Shown: positions 28,619 through 38,538, counted from the stretch's first letter. The stretch is 64,000 nucleotides of DNA from Clostridiales bacterium FE2011 (GCA_017569305.1 CP069418.1:1240001-1304000), one strand, 5' to 3'. The notes: generated by a model from the sequence alone, not told the origin. A program made the numbers and translations.

Positions 28619-29560
28619 ATGCAAACGCAGCCTTTTGTACATCTGAAGGAAAAGATCCTCAATAATTGCAGCCGCGTTATTGTCGGCAAGGAAGAAGTGA
28701 TCGAGCAGATCGTTGTCTGCCTGATCGCTTCCGGGCATATCCTGCTGGAGGATGTACCCGGAACCGGCAAAACCATGTTGCTGCGCGCCTTTGCCCGGAG
28801 CATCGGCGGCGAGTTCCGCAGGATTCAGTTCACGCCGGATCTGATGCCCTCTGATCTGACAGGCATCAATTTCTTTAATCAGAAAAAATGCGAGTTTGAG
28901 TTCCGCCCGGGTCCGCTCTTCGCGCAGGTGATCCTGGCGGATGAAATCAACCGGGCTACGCCCCGCAGCCAGTCGGCCCTGCTTGAAGTCATGGAGGAAA
29001 GGCAGATCACAGTGGATGGCGTAAGCTATGCCATGAAAGAGCCTTATCTGGTCATGGCCAGCCAGAATCCGCTGGAATCATATGGCACATTCCCCCTGCC
29101 TGAAGCACAGATGGACCGTTTTTTCATGCGGCTGAGGCTGGGATACATGACAAGGGAACAGGAGATCAGCGTGCTGCGCCGTCCGGATACACGCGTATTA
29201 CTGGAGGAACTGCAGCCGGTCGTGGAGCCCGGCGAACTGGAGTCCCTTCAGGAAAGCTATTCTCAGGTTCGTGTCAATGATGATATCGCCGCTTATATGA
29301 TGGATCTGGTAGAAGCCACCCGGCGCAGTGAGATGCTGATCAGCGGCATATCCACCCGCGGCAGTCTCGCCCTGTACCGTGCCTGCCAGATTCTCGCAGC
29401 GTTACGCGGACGGGATTATGTAATCCCTGAGGATGTGAAGCAGGAAGCCCCCTGCGTTCTTCCCCACAGGTTATCCCTGATCAACCAGGGCCATATTGAT
29501 ACTGTTCAGTTCCTTCAAAACTTGCTGGATGAGATTCCAGTCCCTCTGGAGAAAGTATGA
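28619..29560 (+). CDS. MoxR-family AAA+ ATPase
   Basis: A 313-residue AAA+ chaperone-like ATPase. Walker A LEDVPGTGKTMLLRA, Walker B VILADEINRATPRSQSALLEVMEERQIT, sensor 1 VMASQNPLESYGTFPLPEAQMDRF, then a winged-helix/lid region with YVIPEDVKQEAPCVLPHRL. MoxR proteins are thought to help assembly or metal loading of partner VWA or DUF58 proteins. The ATGA overlap with the DUF58 gene supports a complex. ATG follows AAGGAGA by 8 nt. Confidence 0.95.
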   Translation: MQTQPFVHLKEKILNNCSRVIVGKEEVIEQIVVCLIASGHILLEDVPGTGKTMLLRAFARSIGGEFRRIQFTPDLMPSDLTGINFFNQKKCEFEFRPGPLFAQVILADEINRATPRSQSALLEVMEERQITVDGVSYAMKEPYLVMASQNPLESYGTFPLPEAQMDRFFMRLRLGYMTREQEISVLRRPDTRVLLEELQPVVEPGELESLQESYSQVRVNDDIAAYMMDLVEATRRSEMLISGISTRGSLALYRACQILAALRGRDYVIPEDVKQEAPCVLPHRLSLINQGHIDTVQFLQNLLDEIPVPLEKV

Positions 29561-30603
29561 TTCCTGCCGTTCTGCTGCTTACGCTAATCTTCCTTGCACT
29601 GCTTGAGATCGCCAGTCGCCGTGCGGATCTTCGGAATCTTTATGCCTGTTTTTCCATCGATACAAAACTGTCTGAGCCTGGTGAAATCGTCACGCTGCGG
29701 TATACCGTGCGCAACAACAGTCTCCTCCCCATCATGTACGCCGGCCTTACCCTGCGTCTGGATACCGTCTTTTCCCCGGAAGAAGATGAGGACTTCATGC
29801 AGAAGCACGCCGTTTCCGATTTTGCCGGCACCTTGATCTCCCATAATTTCTATCTGGCTCCGAAACGGCAGTTCACAGGGAAACTGCGTTTCTCCATCCG
29901 TCAGCGGGGCGTATACGACCTTGGCCGGTATTATCTGGAATTCGGCGATTTTCTGGGGCTGAAGCCGCGCGTACTCTCAGATGACATAGGGATTCGCCTT
30001 ATTTGTACAGCAGCGCCCTGCGACACCCCCTCCATAAAAGCCTTGGGCGGAGAACTGGGTGCCGTTTCAGTCAGGCGCTTTTTATATGATGATCCGATAA
30101 TGGTTCTGGGCTACCGTGATTATTCCGGCCGCGAACCTCTGAAACAGATTTCCTGGAACCAGAGTGCCAAGACAGGCAGGATGATTGTGCGGCAGCATGA
30201 TTTCACCACGGACCGTGCCGCCGTAGTTGTCGTCAACATTGATCCTACCTCCCGCAGGTTGATGGAACACTGTCTCTCCCTGACGAGCAGTGTATGCAAG
30301 CTTCTGGAAAAAGAACAGATCCCCTACGCTATGCTGAGCAACGGTGATCTTCAGTCCCTGACAGAAGGACTTGGCGCAAATCACCTGTTCTTCATTCAAC
30401 GGCGGATCGGCCTGTCTCGCCATACGGGATATACAGGCTTTGCCTCTGTGATCGACGATTGCCTCCGCCGGAAAAAACACAGCTGTACCCACATTATCAT
30501 AACCCCGTCCCTGGATGAAAGCACCCAGGCAGCCATCAACCGGCTTGCTCGCCATATTGACCAGGAGCCAATTGTTCTCTGTGCTGAGAAAGACATCGCA
30601 TAA
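29557..30603 (+). CDS. DUF58-domain protein
   Basis: A 348-residue membrane-anchored protein: one or two hydrophobic segments at the N-terminus (IPAVLLLTLIFLALLEIASRR), a beta-rich region (EPGEIVTLRYTVRNNSLLPI; LAPKRQFTGKLRFSIRQRGVYDLG), and the DUF58 core YRDYSGREPLKQISWNQSAKTGRMIVRQHD followed by a VWA-like fold. DUF58 proteins are the usual partners of MoxR ATPases. The start overlaps the MoxR stop (ATGA). Confidence 0.92.
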   Translation: MIPAVLLLTLIFLALLEIASRRADLRNLYACFSIDTKLSEPGEIVTLRYTVRNNSLLPIMYAGLTLRLDTVFSPEEDEDFMQKHAVSDFAGTLISHNFYLAPKRQFTGKLRFSIRQRGVYDLGRYYLEFGDFLGLKPRVLSDDIGIRLICTAAPCDTPSIKALGGELGAVSVRRFLYDDPIMVLGYRDYSGREPLKQISWNQSAKTGRMIVRQHDFTTDRAAVVVVNIDPTSRRLMEHCLSLTSSVCKLLEKEQIPYAMLSNGDLQSLTEGLGANHLFFIQRRIGLSRHTGYTGFASVIDDCLRRKKHSCTHIIITPSLDESTQAAINRLARHIDQEPIVLCAEKDIA

Positions 30604-30621
30604 GAAGGAGGAGATCAATCC

Positions 30622-31854
30622 ATGAAACAGACTTCCGTTCTCCGCGTAACGGCTGATATTTGTTTCTTTTACGCGATCCTGAGTGCGATCAGCGTTTTTC
30701 AGGCCTGGCGTCTTCCCATGGCCCTGTTCGCGGCAGCTTGTCTTCTGCTGGGCCTGGTCATTGTTCGCCTCAGCAGCCCCGTTCCGAGAATTCTCCTGGC
30801 GATTCTGCCGGGGCTCTGCTTTTTAATCGGCCCGTTCAGCCTCCTGATGATTGTTCCGCTGCTTGCATGGCTCTACTATTTCATCGTGATGGTCAGGGGG
30901 CATTTTGCCATGCCGCTGGATGAGTACCGCAGGAACTTTACCTTTATGCTGGTTGTCAGTCTGTTCTTTATAGCAGCCAACATTGCGAACGCGGCCATTT
31001 ATACCCATCGTTTCATTTCAGTGGACGCGCTGATCTATATCGCGGTCTTCCTGTTCCTCGGTATTCTTGCCATGCGCCGTATGCAGATGGGGGCTGAAAT
31101 GAACCTGAAATGGAGGCTGCGGAATTTCCTTTCCGTAGCCGGAATACCGATACTGGCTGTAGGCGCGGCCCTGCTTGTATTCCTGTTCCTGCGTTTCAGT
31201 CACCAGGCGCTGGCCGCGATCCTTGTTCCAGTCGGCCGGTTTTTCATCTGGCTGTTCAATAAACTGTTCCCTGTCGGGGACCAGCCGGTTGATGAAACAA
31301 CGATCCTGGGAGAAATTACTTCACATAATGTCCAGCAGCAGGCAGTGGAAGCGGAACTCGGTTCCAATGGAAGAATGCAGGAAGAGCATTGGTCTGAACA
31401 CGACTTTATGCTCTTTGAACAAGCTGCAGCGGTCGGCGGCTGGATCCTGCTCGGTCTCCTGCTGGTAGTGGTTCTGGTGTTGATCTGGCGTTATGCAAAG
31501 AGGAACCAGCTCAAAGAAGAAGATGAACTGCTGTATGACGAAACAGAGGACATCCCGGGAGAAAGCAGGCATCGCGGCGTCGGACGCCGCCGTATGCCCC
31601 TTCTAGCAGGGAACGCACGGCAGTTGCGGCGGGTTTATAAAACCTACCTGGAACACCGAAAAGGCAAAGGGATGAGCGTTCAACCCTCCGATACTTCCGC
31701 GGAAATCCTGAAGCATGACCCGGAAATGAGTGAAAGCGAAGACGCGATCAGGCTTCGCGAGCTTTATCTGGCCGCCCGTTACGGGAACCCCTCCGCAGTC
31801 ACAAACGAACAGGTTCAGGAGGCTCAGGCCTGCCTGGAACGGATCACCGGATAA
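30622..31854 (+). CDS. Polytopic membrane protein of the MoxR-DUF58 operon (DUF4129-like tail)
   Basis: A 410-residue protein. Five to six membrane segments lie in the first ~200 residues (RVTADICFFYAILSAISVFQ, LLLGLVIVRL, ILLAILPGLCFLIGPFSLLMIVPL, LVVSLFFIAANIA), with another at ~275-295 (WILLGLLLVVVLVLIW). The cytoplasmic C-terminus holds LRRVYKTYLEHRKGKGMSVQPSDTSAEI and LRELYLAARYGNPSAVTNEQVQEA, which resembles DUF4129-type tails of transglutaminase-like operons. No transglutaminase domain is present. Probably a membrane partner of MoxR/DUF58 in envelope-related work (inference). Confidence 0.75.
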   Translation: MKQTSVLRVTADICFFYAILSAISVFQAWRLPMALFAAACLLLGLVIVRLSSPVPRILLAILPGLCFLIGPFSLLMIVPLLAWLYYFIVMVRGHFAMPLDEYRRNFTFMLVVSLFFIAANIANAAIYTHRFISVDALIYIAVFLFLGILAMRRMQMGAEMNLKWRLRNFLSVAGIPILAVGAALLVFLFLRFSHQALAAILVPVGRFFIWLFNKLFPVGDQPVDETTILGEITSHNVQQQAVEAELGSNGRMQEEHWSEHDFMLFEQAAAVGGWILLGLLLVVVLVLIWRYAKRNQLKEEDELLYDETEDIPGESRHRGVGRRRMPLLAGNARQLRRVYKTYLEHRKGKGMSVQPSDTSAEILKHDPEMSESEDAIRLRELYLAARYGNPSAVTNEQVQEAQACLERITG

Positions 31855-31908
31855 TGACCCGATCCTGGATTTATACCCTTTTCCGGTTTGTTCTGAAACA
31901 ACAAAAAA

Positions 31909-31930
31909 GCTGACCCTTTTCAGAATCAGC
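31909..31930 (-). terminator. Terminator of the oligopeptide importer operon
   Basis: On the minus strand a GCTGA/TCAGC stem with a 12-nt loop is followed by TTTTTT, 5 nt after the last stop codon of the operon. Confidence 0.65.
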
Positions 31931-31934
31931 ATGA

Positions 31935-33083
31935 TCATTGTTTCCCGCCCTGATAGACTGTCCGGGCGGGATCTTTTTGCAGTATCCAGCGTCCGCTCAT
32001 ATGATCCGGCCAGCTCACGCTTTCCGGATCCTCCGTGCAATTCAGCAGCACCAGCTGCCAGGCCGTGCTTTCGGCCGTAATCCCGCTTCCCGCGATCACA
32101 GCGTCCTCAATCCGGTTCCGGAAATCCCCGGTCCGTGCGTCAAAAAACGCATGCCGTTTGAATCCGGCCATTTCATATGCGCCATAGCCTTCGCTTCCCG
32201 GCTGGGAAGCCGAAAAGCGTGCGGTAACTGCCGGACTGCTGACTGTCAGCGACGTTTCCGGCCGTTCATCCTCCTCAGGGAAAACCGTCAGGGTCCGTCC
32301 CGATCCGGACAGCAGGCTCAGCCCGCTCTTGCTGAAAAGCACGCCCTCCGTAAATCCGGCTGCCCGAAGATCCTCATCCACCAGGTCCATCAGTACCGCA
32401 TCCCGCAGTACGCCGAGATCCAGCACCGGTGCGGTAATCTCCATCTCTTCAATCGCTTTTTTATACTCTGGGGACACCTGGAGGCAGATCTCTGCTTCCT
32501 CACCCTTTTCCGTGATCTCCAGCGAAAAAGTCCCGGGAGTATTGACCAGCTCGGTCAGCCTCGCGATCCGGTCCGCCTGGTCTTTGTTCACAGCGGGATC
32601 AAAATCCGTCGGATCGTCCAGATAGAGAAGCGTCTGCCATTCACCGTTCAGCGCGCCCGCAAAAACACTGTATCCGGCATTTTCTTCCGTTCTTGACAGG
32701 GCTTTCGCCAGCACCTGGCCCAGTCGCTTTGAAACAGTGACAACCTGGCCTTCACTTTCGTTCACGGAGGCCAGGTTGACGATGTCCTCATAGGTATTGC
32801 GTGCGTCCAGCAGTTCCACGTTCCGGTACAGGGATTCACTGTACGCCTTTTTTACGTTTACGGTTAAATCGCGGATAGCAGCTTCGCTGCCTTCCGCCCA
32901 GTACTGATAGGTCAATCCGCCGGCATAGGTCACAAGTCCTTTCATGGCATCAGCATCAATCGTCTGCCAGCCCGGTTCCTTGTGTCCCATCTGCTTTACA
33001 CCATAGGTAAAGGAAAACACGGCCAGGGCAAAAGCCAAAAGGAAAAGAACCAGCCGGATCACATTTTTCGGTTTCCGCAGCAT
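31935..33083 (-). CDS. Membrane-anchored protein, possibly a divergent ApbE-fold protein
   Basis: A 382-residue protein with one N-terminal anchor (VIRLVLFLLAFALAVFSFTYG) and an extracytoplasmic domain. The middle resembles ApbE (FAD:protein FMN transferase) by segment order: SKRLGQVLAKALSRTEENAG with YSVFAGALNGEW, then APVLDLGVLRDAVLMDLVDE with LRAAGFTEGVLFSKSGLSLL, then IAGSGITAESTAWQLVLLNC near the end. The Asp-rich metal-binding and Gly-rich flavin residues of active ApbE are not conserved, so it may be a non-catalytic relative. Low certainty. It starts 26 nt after oppF and is the last gene of the operon. Confidence 0.55.
   Translation of the reverse strand: MLRKPKNVIRLVLFLLAFALAVFSFTYGVKQMGHKEPGWQTIDADAMKGLVTYAGGLTYQYWAEGSEAAIRDLTVNVKKAYSESLYRNVELLDARNTYEDIVNLASVNESEGQVVTVSKRLGQVLAKALSRTEENAGYSVFAGALNGEWQTLLYLDDPTDFDPAVNKDQADRIARLTELVNTPGTFSLEITEKGEEAEICLQVSPEYKKAIEEMEITAPVLDLGVLRDAVLMDLVDEDLRAAGFTEGVLFSKSGLSLLSGSGRTLTVFPEEDERPETSLTVSSPAVTARFSASQPGSEGYGAYEMAGFKRHAFFDARTGDFRNRIEDAVIAGSGITAESTAWQLVLLNCTEDPESVSWPDHMSGRWILQKDPARTVYQGGKQ
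31944..31978 (+). terminator. Terminator of the MoxR-DUF58 operon, inside the neighbouring convergent gene
   Basis: Perfect 7-bp stem CCCGCCC/GGGCGGG followed by ATCTTTTT on the plus strand, 90 nt after the DUF4129-like gene. It lies within the 3' coding end of the convergent gene. Confidence 0.75.
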
Positions 33084-33109
33084 GGTTCTCTTCCTTTCTG
33101 GTCTATCAC

Positions 33110-34051
33110 TTAACCAAAGCGTTTCTTCTTCGCTTCGTCAATTTCTTCCGGTGTTCCGTACAGCCAGTGTCCGTTGCCCAGGTCCACCAGTGCAGGATGT
33201 TCGTTCTCGCCGTATTCCTTCGGCTCGTACACAAAGAGCTTTTTCTTCTTCTCCAGGATCGGATCCGGGATCGGAATAGCGCTCATCAGGGAGCGGGTAT
33301 ACGGATGCAGCGGATACTCGAACAGTTCTTCTGTTTCCGCCACTTCCATAATCCGGCCCTTGTAGATAACCACAATACGGTCGGAAATAAACCGGACGAT
33401 GGACAGGTCATGCGCGATGAACAGGTAGGTCAGTCCCCGTTCCTTCTGGAACTTCTTCAGCAGGTTCAGTACCTGTGCGCGGATGGACACGTCCAGTGCG
33501 GAGATCGGTTCGTCAGCCACAATCAGTTCCGGCTCCATAACGATGGAGCGGGCCAGTCCGACACGCTGGCGCTGTCCGCCGGAAAACTCGTGGGGATACC
33601 GTGTCAGATGCTCCGGCAGCAGGCCGACGTCGTTGATGGCCTTTTCCACCTTCTCCATCCGGTCCCGGTCATTCTTGAAGAGATGGAAATTATAAAGGCC
33701 TTCGGAAATGATGTATTCAATGGTAGCGCGCTCGTTCAGGGAAGCCGCCGGATCCTGGAAAACCATCTGGATCTTGCGGATCACTTCCCGGTCGTCTTTC
33801 CGGCTCAGTTTGCCGGAAATCTTTTTGCCCTTGAAGTAAATCGCGCCGTTGCTGCAGGGATTGATGCGCACGATAGCCCGTCCGATCGTTGTTTTACCGG
33901 ATCCGGACTCACCTACCAGGGAGAGCGTCTCGCCCTTATAGATGTCAAAGCTGACGTCGCTGACAGCCTTAAAGTTATTCTTTCCCTGATGAAATACCAC
34001 GTCCAGGTTCTGGACAGAAAGCAGTACTTCACGGTTGTTCTGATTGTCCAT
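33110..34051 (-). CDS. oppF: Oligopeptide ABC transporter ATPase OppF
   Basis: A 313-residue peptide-importer ATPase. Walker [16 protein letters not shown]-loop [21 protein letters not shown] (typical of OppF), signature [15 protein letters not shown], Walker [18 protein letters not shown], and the oligo_HPY region [19 protein letters not shown]. It pairs with the OppD-like subunit 2 nt upstream to energise oligopeptide uptake. Confidence 0.96.
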   Translation of the reverse strand: MDNQNNREVLLSVQNLDVVFHQGKNNFKAVSDVSFDIYKGETLSLVGESGSGKTTIGRAIVRINPCSNGAIYFKGKKISGKLSRKDDREVIRKIQMVFQDPAASLNERATIEYIISEGLYNFHLFKNDRDRMEKVEKAINDVGLLPEHLTRYPHEFSGGQRQRVGLARSIVMEPELIVADEPISALDVSIRAQVLNLLKKFQKERGLTYLFIAHDLSIVRFISDRIVVIYKGRIMEVAETEELFEYPLHPYTRSLMSAIPIPDPILEKKKKLFVYEPKEYGENEHPALVDLGNGHWLYGTPEEIDEAKKKRFG

Positions 34052-34053
34052 GC

Positions 34054-35859
34054 TTACTCTCCTTCGCCTTCGGAATCACCGTAGATCTCAACCATCTTCT
34101 CGTGCAGGTTCTGGATGTTCTTCGGTGCTTCGGTCTTCGGTGCCCGGGGATCCAGCAGCCAGGTCTTGGCATAATGGGTATCGCTGACCTGGAACATGGG
34201 CGGTTCTTCCTTCAGGTCAATCGCCATCGCGTACTGGTTCCGCGGCGCAAACGCGTCGCCAACGATCTTGTTATACAGGGACGGCGGTGTGCCGGGAATG
34301 GAGAACAGGTCAGTTCCCCGTTCCGTCAGCTGCGGCAGGGAGGACAGCAGGGCCCATGTATAGGGGTGCTTCGGATCGTAGAAAATATCCTCCACTGTGC
34401 CCAGTTCCACAATCTGTCCGGCATACAGCACAGCCACGCGCTCCGCCACGTTGGCTACAACACCCAGGTCGTGGGTGATATAAACCGTCGTGAAGCCCAG
34501 GTCACGCTGCAGATCCTTGATCAGCCGCAGAATCTGGGCCTGGATGGTCACATCCAGTGCCGTGGTGGGTTCGTCACAAATCAGGATCTTCGGCTGGCAG
34601 CTCAGTGCGATAGCAATAACAATACGCTGCCGCATACCGCCGGAGTACATGAAGGGATAATCATCAAAGCGCTTTTCAGGCTCCGGAATACCAACCTTCT
34701 CCATGATGTCCAGCGTACGTTTCTTCGCTTCTTCCTGGGAGCACTTCTGGTGCTTCAGCACCACGGTCATGATCTGCTTGCCGATGGTGATAACCGGGTT
34801 CAGGCTTGTCATGGGATCCTGGAACACCGTGGCAATCTTGCAGCCGCGGATCTGCTGCCAGTCCTTGGTATATTTCACGTGGGCGCAGTCGATGATGGCG
34901 TAACCCACAACCTCATTCCTGGCTTCGTCCACAGACCTGTATTCCACATAGAACGCGCAGGTCTGGAAAATCCGGTTCAGGACCGCCTTATCGCGCAGGT
35001 CTTCACCGGCTTTCATCGCGTCCCGGAACGCCTTGTGCAGTTTGGGAATAAACTGGATCTGGGAGCGCATAGGATACCGGCCGATGGACAGCAGCGTCTC
35101 GTAGGCCAGGATCTTGTTGCGTTCGATCACTTCATCCTTCAGGCCGTATGGATTTGCCGGCTGCTCAGCCGTCTCGATCTTCTGTGTCCGGAGGGCCTTC
35201 AGGGCTTCCAGTGCCTTGGCGTCTTCTTCCGCTTCAGCGCTGCCTTCATAAGCAGCCGCCCGGGTATTCATAACCGCATCCCGGTCAGCTTCCAGCTTTT
35301 TGCGCTTGGCATCGATTTCTTCCAGCTTTTTCTCATTGGCGGCAATCTCCGCCTGGTCTGTCTTGGAATGCCGGTCCAGTGTCTGGAGATAATTCCGGAT
35401 ATCCACTGCGGCATCCTTCAGCGCCTTGCGTTCGGCTGTATACTTTTCTTCTTCTTCAGTGTTCAGGCCCTTTTTGTGCCTGATTTCCTGTTCTTTGGCA
35501 AGAATCTGCAGATATTCGGCAGCACCCCGTTCAAGGACGGAATCCTTGTTCAGCCGTTTGATGACCTGCTTCACCAGCCGTCTGTTCTTAGAGGTCAGCT
35601 TCACCCGGGTGTCGGACAGTTCATCATCCGCAAAGACAATGCTGCCTTCCGGAATAAATCCGTTGTTTTCCAGCATGCCGGCAAAAGTCTTTGTCAGCAC
35701 GGATTTACCGGAACCGGATTCACCGACGATCGCGATAGATTCATTTTCAAAGATATCCAGGGACACATTGCGGATAGCGGTCAGGATTCGGCCGCGCACG
35801 TTAAATTTTACCGTGACGTTTTTCAGGGAAAGGAGGATCTTTCTGTTTTCGTTTGCCAT
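34054..35859 (-). CDS. oppD: Oligopeptide ABC transporter ATPase OppD with a ~250-residue insertion
   Basis: A 601-residue protein, against 330-360 for ordinary OppD. Walker A GESGSGKS is at 46-53, but the Q-loop [12 protein letters not shown] is only at ~344-355. About 250 extra residues (~85-335) separate them. The insert contains a charged coiled-coil stretch ([40 protein letters not shown]) and a second folded part ([20 protein letters not shown]). The rest is normal: signature [14 protein letters not shown] at 406, Walker [13 protein letters not shown]. The C-terminal Cys motif of many OppD proteins is lost ([14 protein letters not shown]). AGGAGGA precedes the ATG. Confidence 0.93.
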   Translation of the reverse strand: MANENRKILLSLKNVTVKFNVRGRILTAIRNVSLDIFENESIAIVGESGSGKSVLTKTFAGMLENNGFIPEGSIVFADDELSDTRVKLTSKNRRLVKQVIKRLNKDSVLERGAAEYLQILAKEQEIRHKKGLNTEEEEKYTAERKALKDAAVDIRNYLQTLDRHSKTDQAEIAANEKKLEEIDAKRKKLEADRDAVMNTRAAAYEGSAEAEEDAKALEALKALRTQKIETAEQPANPYGLKDEVIERNKILAYETLLSIGRYPMRSQIQFIPKLHKAFRDAMKAGEDLRDKAVLNRIFQTCAFYVEYRSVDEARNEVVGYAIIDCAHVKYTKDWQQIRGCKIATVFQDPMTSLNPVITIGKQIMTVVLKHQKCSQEEAKKRTLDIMEKVGIPEPEKRFDDYPFMYSGGMRQRIVIAIALSCQPKILICDEPTTALDVTIQAQILRLIKDLQRDLGFTTVYITHDLGVVANVAERVAVLYAGQIVELGTVEDIFYDPKHPYTWALLSSLPQLTERGTDLFSIPGTPPSLYNKIVGDAFAPRNQYAMAIDLKEEPPMFQVSDTHYAKTWLLDPRAPKTEAPKNIQNLHEKMVEIYGDSEGEGE

Positions 35860-35875
35860 TTCTGTTCCTCCCTCC

Positions 35876-36835
35876 TTACATATGCGTCCTGGGGTCGGTG
35901 GCGTCCGCCAGGTTCTGGCCCAGAACGTAAAGGATGATTGTAATCGCGGCAGAAATGACCACCGGCGGCCAGAAAGCCCAGGGGTAGGTCTTGAAAGCGC
36001 TCTGTGCTTCCTGAATCATCCGGCCCAGGGAAGGCACGTCAGCACTCAGGCCGATGCCGATATAGCTCAGGAACACTTCCATGCTGATATAGCTGGGCAG
36101 CTCTGTTGCCAGCAGCGTCACAATAACGCTGGTCAGGAACGGGAGCATATTCTTGCTGATCATCCGGTTGATCGGCGTACCCAGGCAGCGGGAAGCCAGG
36201 GAGTATTCCCGGTCGCGGATAATCATAACCTGTGTGCGGAAGAAATAGGCAATACCCAGCCAGCCGGTCACCGTCAGTGCGAACACAAAGCTCCAGAATC
36301 CGGAGCCGATGATGTACACCAGCACGGAAATCAGCAGGATATAAGGCACATTGGCAATAATGTTGTAGATAGCCAGCAGGATCTGGTCAGCCTTCTTGCT
36401 GTAGCCCCATACAGCGCCGACGATGATGCCGATTGACATATTGATCGCTGCGCAGATAACAGCCAGCAACAGGCTTGTCCGGGCGGAAGCCCAGATACCG
36501 GCAAAGATGCTGTTGCCTTGTCCGCCGGTGCCAAGCAGCCACTTGAAGCTGAATCCGCCGAAATAATTCATGGCTGCTTCCGGGCTCAGATAGTATGTTT
36601 TTGCGTTCGTCACATTTTCATACGGATCATAGGGAATGATTGCGGGAACAATAAAGCTCAGCGCGATCAGCAAAATAAACAGGATAATCAGGACGATATT
36701 AATCTTTTTGCGGAAAAACACGCGGAACACGCTCGCCCAGTAGGAATACCGGGGTGCGGTAATCTTTTCAGCCTGGATGGAGTTGATGTCGATAAACCCG
36801 AAATCGTTGTTCATCGTCTTTACGTTTTCAGACAT
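35876..36835 (-). CDS. oppC: Oligopeptide ABC transporter permease OppC
   Basis: A 319-residue permease. An N-terminal cytoplasmic stretch, then a first membrane segment (INIVLIILFILLIALSFIVP), an external loop, and five more segments. The EAA-type coupling motif is YSLASRCLGTPINRMISKNMLP. The C-terminus carries GIGLSADVPSLGRMIQEAQ and the final NLADATDPRTHM, standard for OppC/DppC. Its start overlaps the OppB stop by 1 nt. Confidence 0.95.
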   Translation of the reverse strand: MSENVKTMNNDFGFIDINSIQAEKITAPRYSYWASVFRVFFRKKINIVLIILFILLIALSFIVPAIIPYDPYENVTNAKTYYLSPEAAMNYFGGFSFKWLLGTGGQGNSIFAGIWASARTSLLLAVICAAINMSIGIIVGAVWGYSKKADQILLAIYNIIANVPYILLISVLVYIIGSGFWSFVFALTVTGWLGIAYFFRTQVMIIRDREYSLASRCLGTPINRMISKNMLPFLTSVIVTLLATELPSYISMEVFLSYIGIGLSADVPSLGRMIQEAQSAFKTYPWAFWPPVVISAAITIILYVLGQNLADATDPRTHM

Positions 36836-38418
36836 TACCGGCCACCTCCTTTGCTGGTAGTAAGTGAAATCCGCGGGTCTTTCTTGGCCAGCAGCAGGTC
36901 GCCCAGAATCACGGCGACGAGAGAAAGCGCGGTATAGAACAGGGTACAGGCCACGATGATGCCGTTGTCATGGCCGGCCAGGGCAGTTGTCAGCAGGTTG
37001 CCGACGCCGGGAACTGCATATACACGTTCCGTAACGATAGCGCCTGTCAGACAGCCGAGAATGCTGGCCGGGATGCCGTGTACCAGGTAGATCATGGCGT
37101 TGGGAGAGATGTGCTTGCGGTATATCTCCTTTTCGCTCAGGCCCTCTGCCCGTGCGAACTTGACATAGTCGCTGTTCATCTGGTCGATCATGTAGCGCCG
37201 CATCCACTTCATCAGGCCGCCGATATCACGCAGTGCCAGCGAAACCGTCGGCAGCACATAGGCCAGGATCTTTACTTGCGCATTGGCAAACTTGTATGGC
37301 AGGTTGAACACGGTGGTACCAATGGTGGCAAACAGGAAAATATAGGCCAGGGACGGCACTGCCATGATAAAGATGATATAACCGTTGCCGATTTTATCGA
37401 GCAGCCCGTCCTTATGCCGCGCCATAGCAATGCCCAGCGGCAGGCCGATCAGGTAGGCAATCAATGTAGCGATCAGGCCGATCACGAAAGAGTTCTCAAT
37501 CATGGACAGCCCGCTGTAATTGTAGGAATAAGTGGTGTATTGATCCGGGAACTGCTTCTGCTCTGCCGCGGTCCGCGGATTGTAGTTATAGGTCAGGCTG
37601 TGGAAGTCAATGGCGGTTTCCACATACTCATCCGTACCCACCATCGCCGGATACTGGGATTTCACTTTGACCTGTTCCCCTGCCGGACGGTGAATAACGT
37701 CTGTGATTTCCTGTCCGCGGTACCGGGTATAGGAAGTACCGAGGTTCAGATGAATAAAGTTCTGGTGAATGAACGGGAAACGTCCGTCCACATACAGCAG
37801 GTATTTATGAGTGGTACCCGAACCCACCAAAGCATAGAAACCGCTGTAGGGGTCCTTTTCCACCCGGATATAACGCTCCGTCAGCGCGGGATCGGTGACG
37901 TCGCCGGTTGTTTCCACAGTAATCAGCTGGGAAAAGTAGTTCCACAGGCGGGTAAACACACTTTTCTCATGAACGGCCAGCAGATAGGCGTTGCCGCCTG
38001 TCTTGACCTTGCCCGACTTGGCCCGGGCCGGAGCCACATAAGTCGCTTTGTATCCTTTCGCCTCGGTCTGGGCGATAAATTCCTGCACAGAAGCATTGTC
38101 CAGGTACGTATTTTCGTCCTGGATAGCATTCTTGTCGGCTTTATAGTCTTCGTTTTTGGTATAGTCGCTCCCGTACAGCGGCTCATACTTGTTTTTCAGG
38201 AAGTTCGAGTAATCCACGAACTCCAGGTAGCCATACTTCGAATACATAGTGTATTCGTAGTAAATACGGTCATTGTTGCTCTTTTTGTTCCATGTATCAT
38301 CCATCTGGAAGATGACGTTACGGTTGATACAGGTGAACACCAGCAACATAACCGTCGCCACTACAATGATCAGGGAAAAGATGGAGAACAGGATCCGTTT
38401 TCCCAGGTATTTTTTCAT
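36835..38418 (-). CDS. oppB: Oligopeptide ABC transporter permease OppB with large external domain (AmiC-like)
   Basis: A 527-residue permease, larger than enteric OppB (~306) but close to AmiC/OppB of streptococci (~500). First membrane segment at ~8-30, then a ~270-residue extracytoplasmic domain (NRNVIFQMDDTWNKKSNNDR to NYNYSGLSMIENSFV), then the permease core with five membrane segments and the EAA motif YVKFARAEGLSEKEIYRKHISPN (two parts of one stretch). The external domain probably docks the 687-residue binding protein. Start is ATG; the upstream gap holds a strong palindrome. Confidence 0.94.
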   Translation of the reverse strand: MKKYLGKRILFSIFSLIIVVATVMLLVFTCINRNVIFQMDDTWNKKSNNDRIYYEYTMYSKYGYLEFVDYSNFLKNKYEPLYGSDYTKNEDYKADKNAIQDENTYLDNASVQEFIAQTEAKGYKATYVAPARAKSGKVKTGGNAYLLAVHEKSVFTRLWNYFSQLITVETTGDVTDPALTERYIRVEKDPYSGFYALVGSGTTHKYLLYVDGRFPFIHQNFIHLNLGTSYTRYRGQEITDVIHRPAGEQVKVKSQYPAMVGTDEYVETAIDFHSLTYNYNPRTAAEQKQFPDQYTTYSYNYSGLSMIENSFVIGLIATLIAYLIGLPLGIAMARHKDGLLDKIGNGYIIFIMAVPSLAYIFLFATIGTTVFNLPYKFANAQVKILAYVLPTVSLALRDIGGLMKWMRRYMIDQMNSDYVKFARAEGLSEKEIYRKHISPNAMIYLVHGIPASILGCLTGAIVTERVYAVPGVGNLLTTALAGHDNGIIVACTLFYTALSLVAVILGDLLLAKKDPRISLTTSKGGGR

Positions 38419-38467
38419 GAATGCACCAACTTAATCATCATATTTGCCGTTTCAAAAAAAGGACAGG

Positions 38468-38495
38468 TGGGGAAGCGGCATATGCCGCTTCCCCA
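38468..38495 (-). terminator. 28-bp palindrome between oppA and oppB (partial terminator)
   Basis: A perfect palindrome, TGGGGAAGCGGCAT plus its complement. On the minus strand a T7 run follows after 9 nt. It probably reduces read-through so that oppA, the binding protein, is made in excess over the membrane subunits. Confidence 0.8.
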
Positions 38496-38538
38496 TCCCT
38501 TCTGTCATAATGACATCCTTGGATCAGAAATCCGGTAA

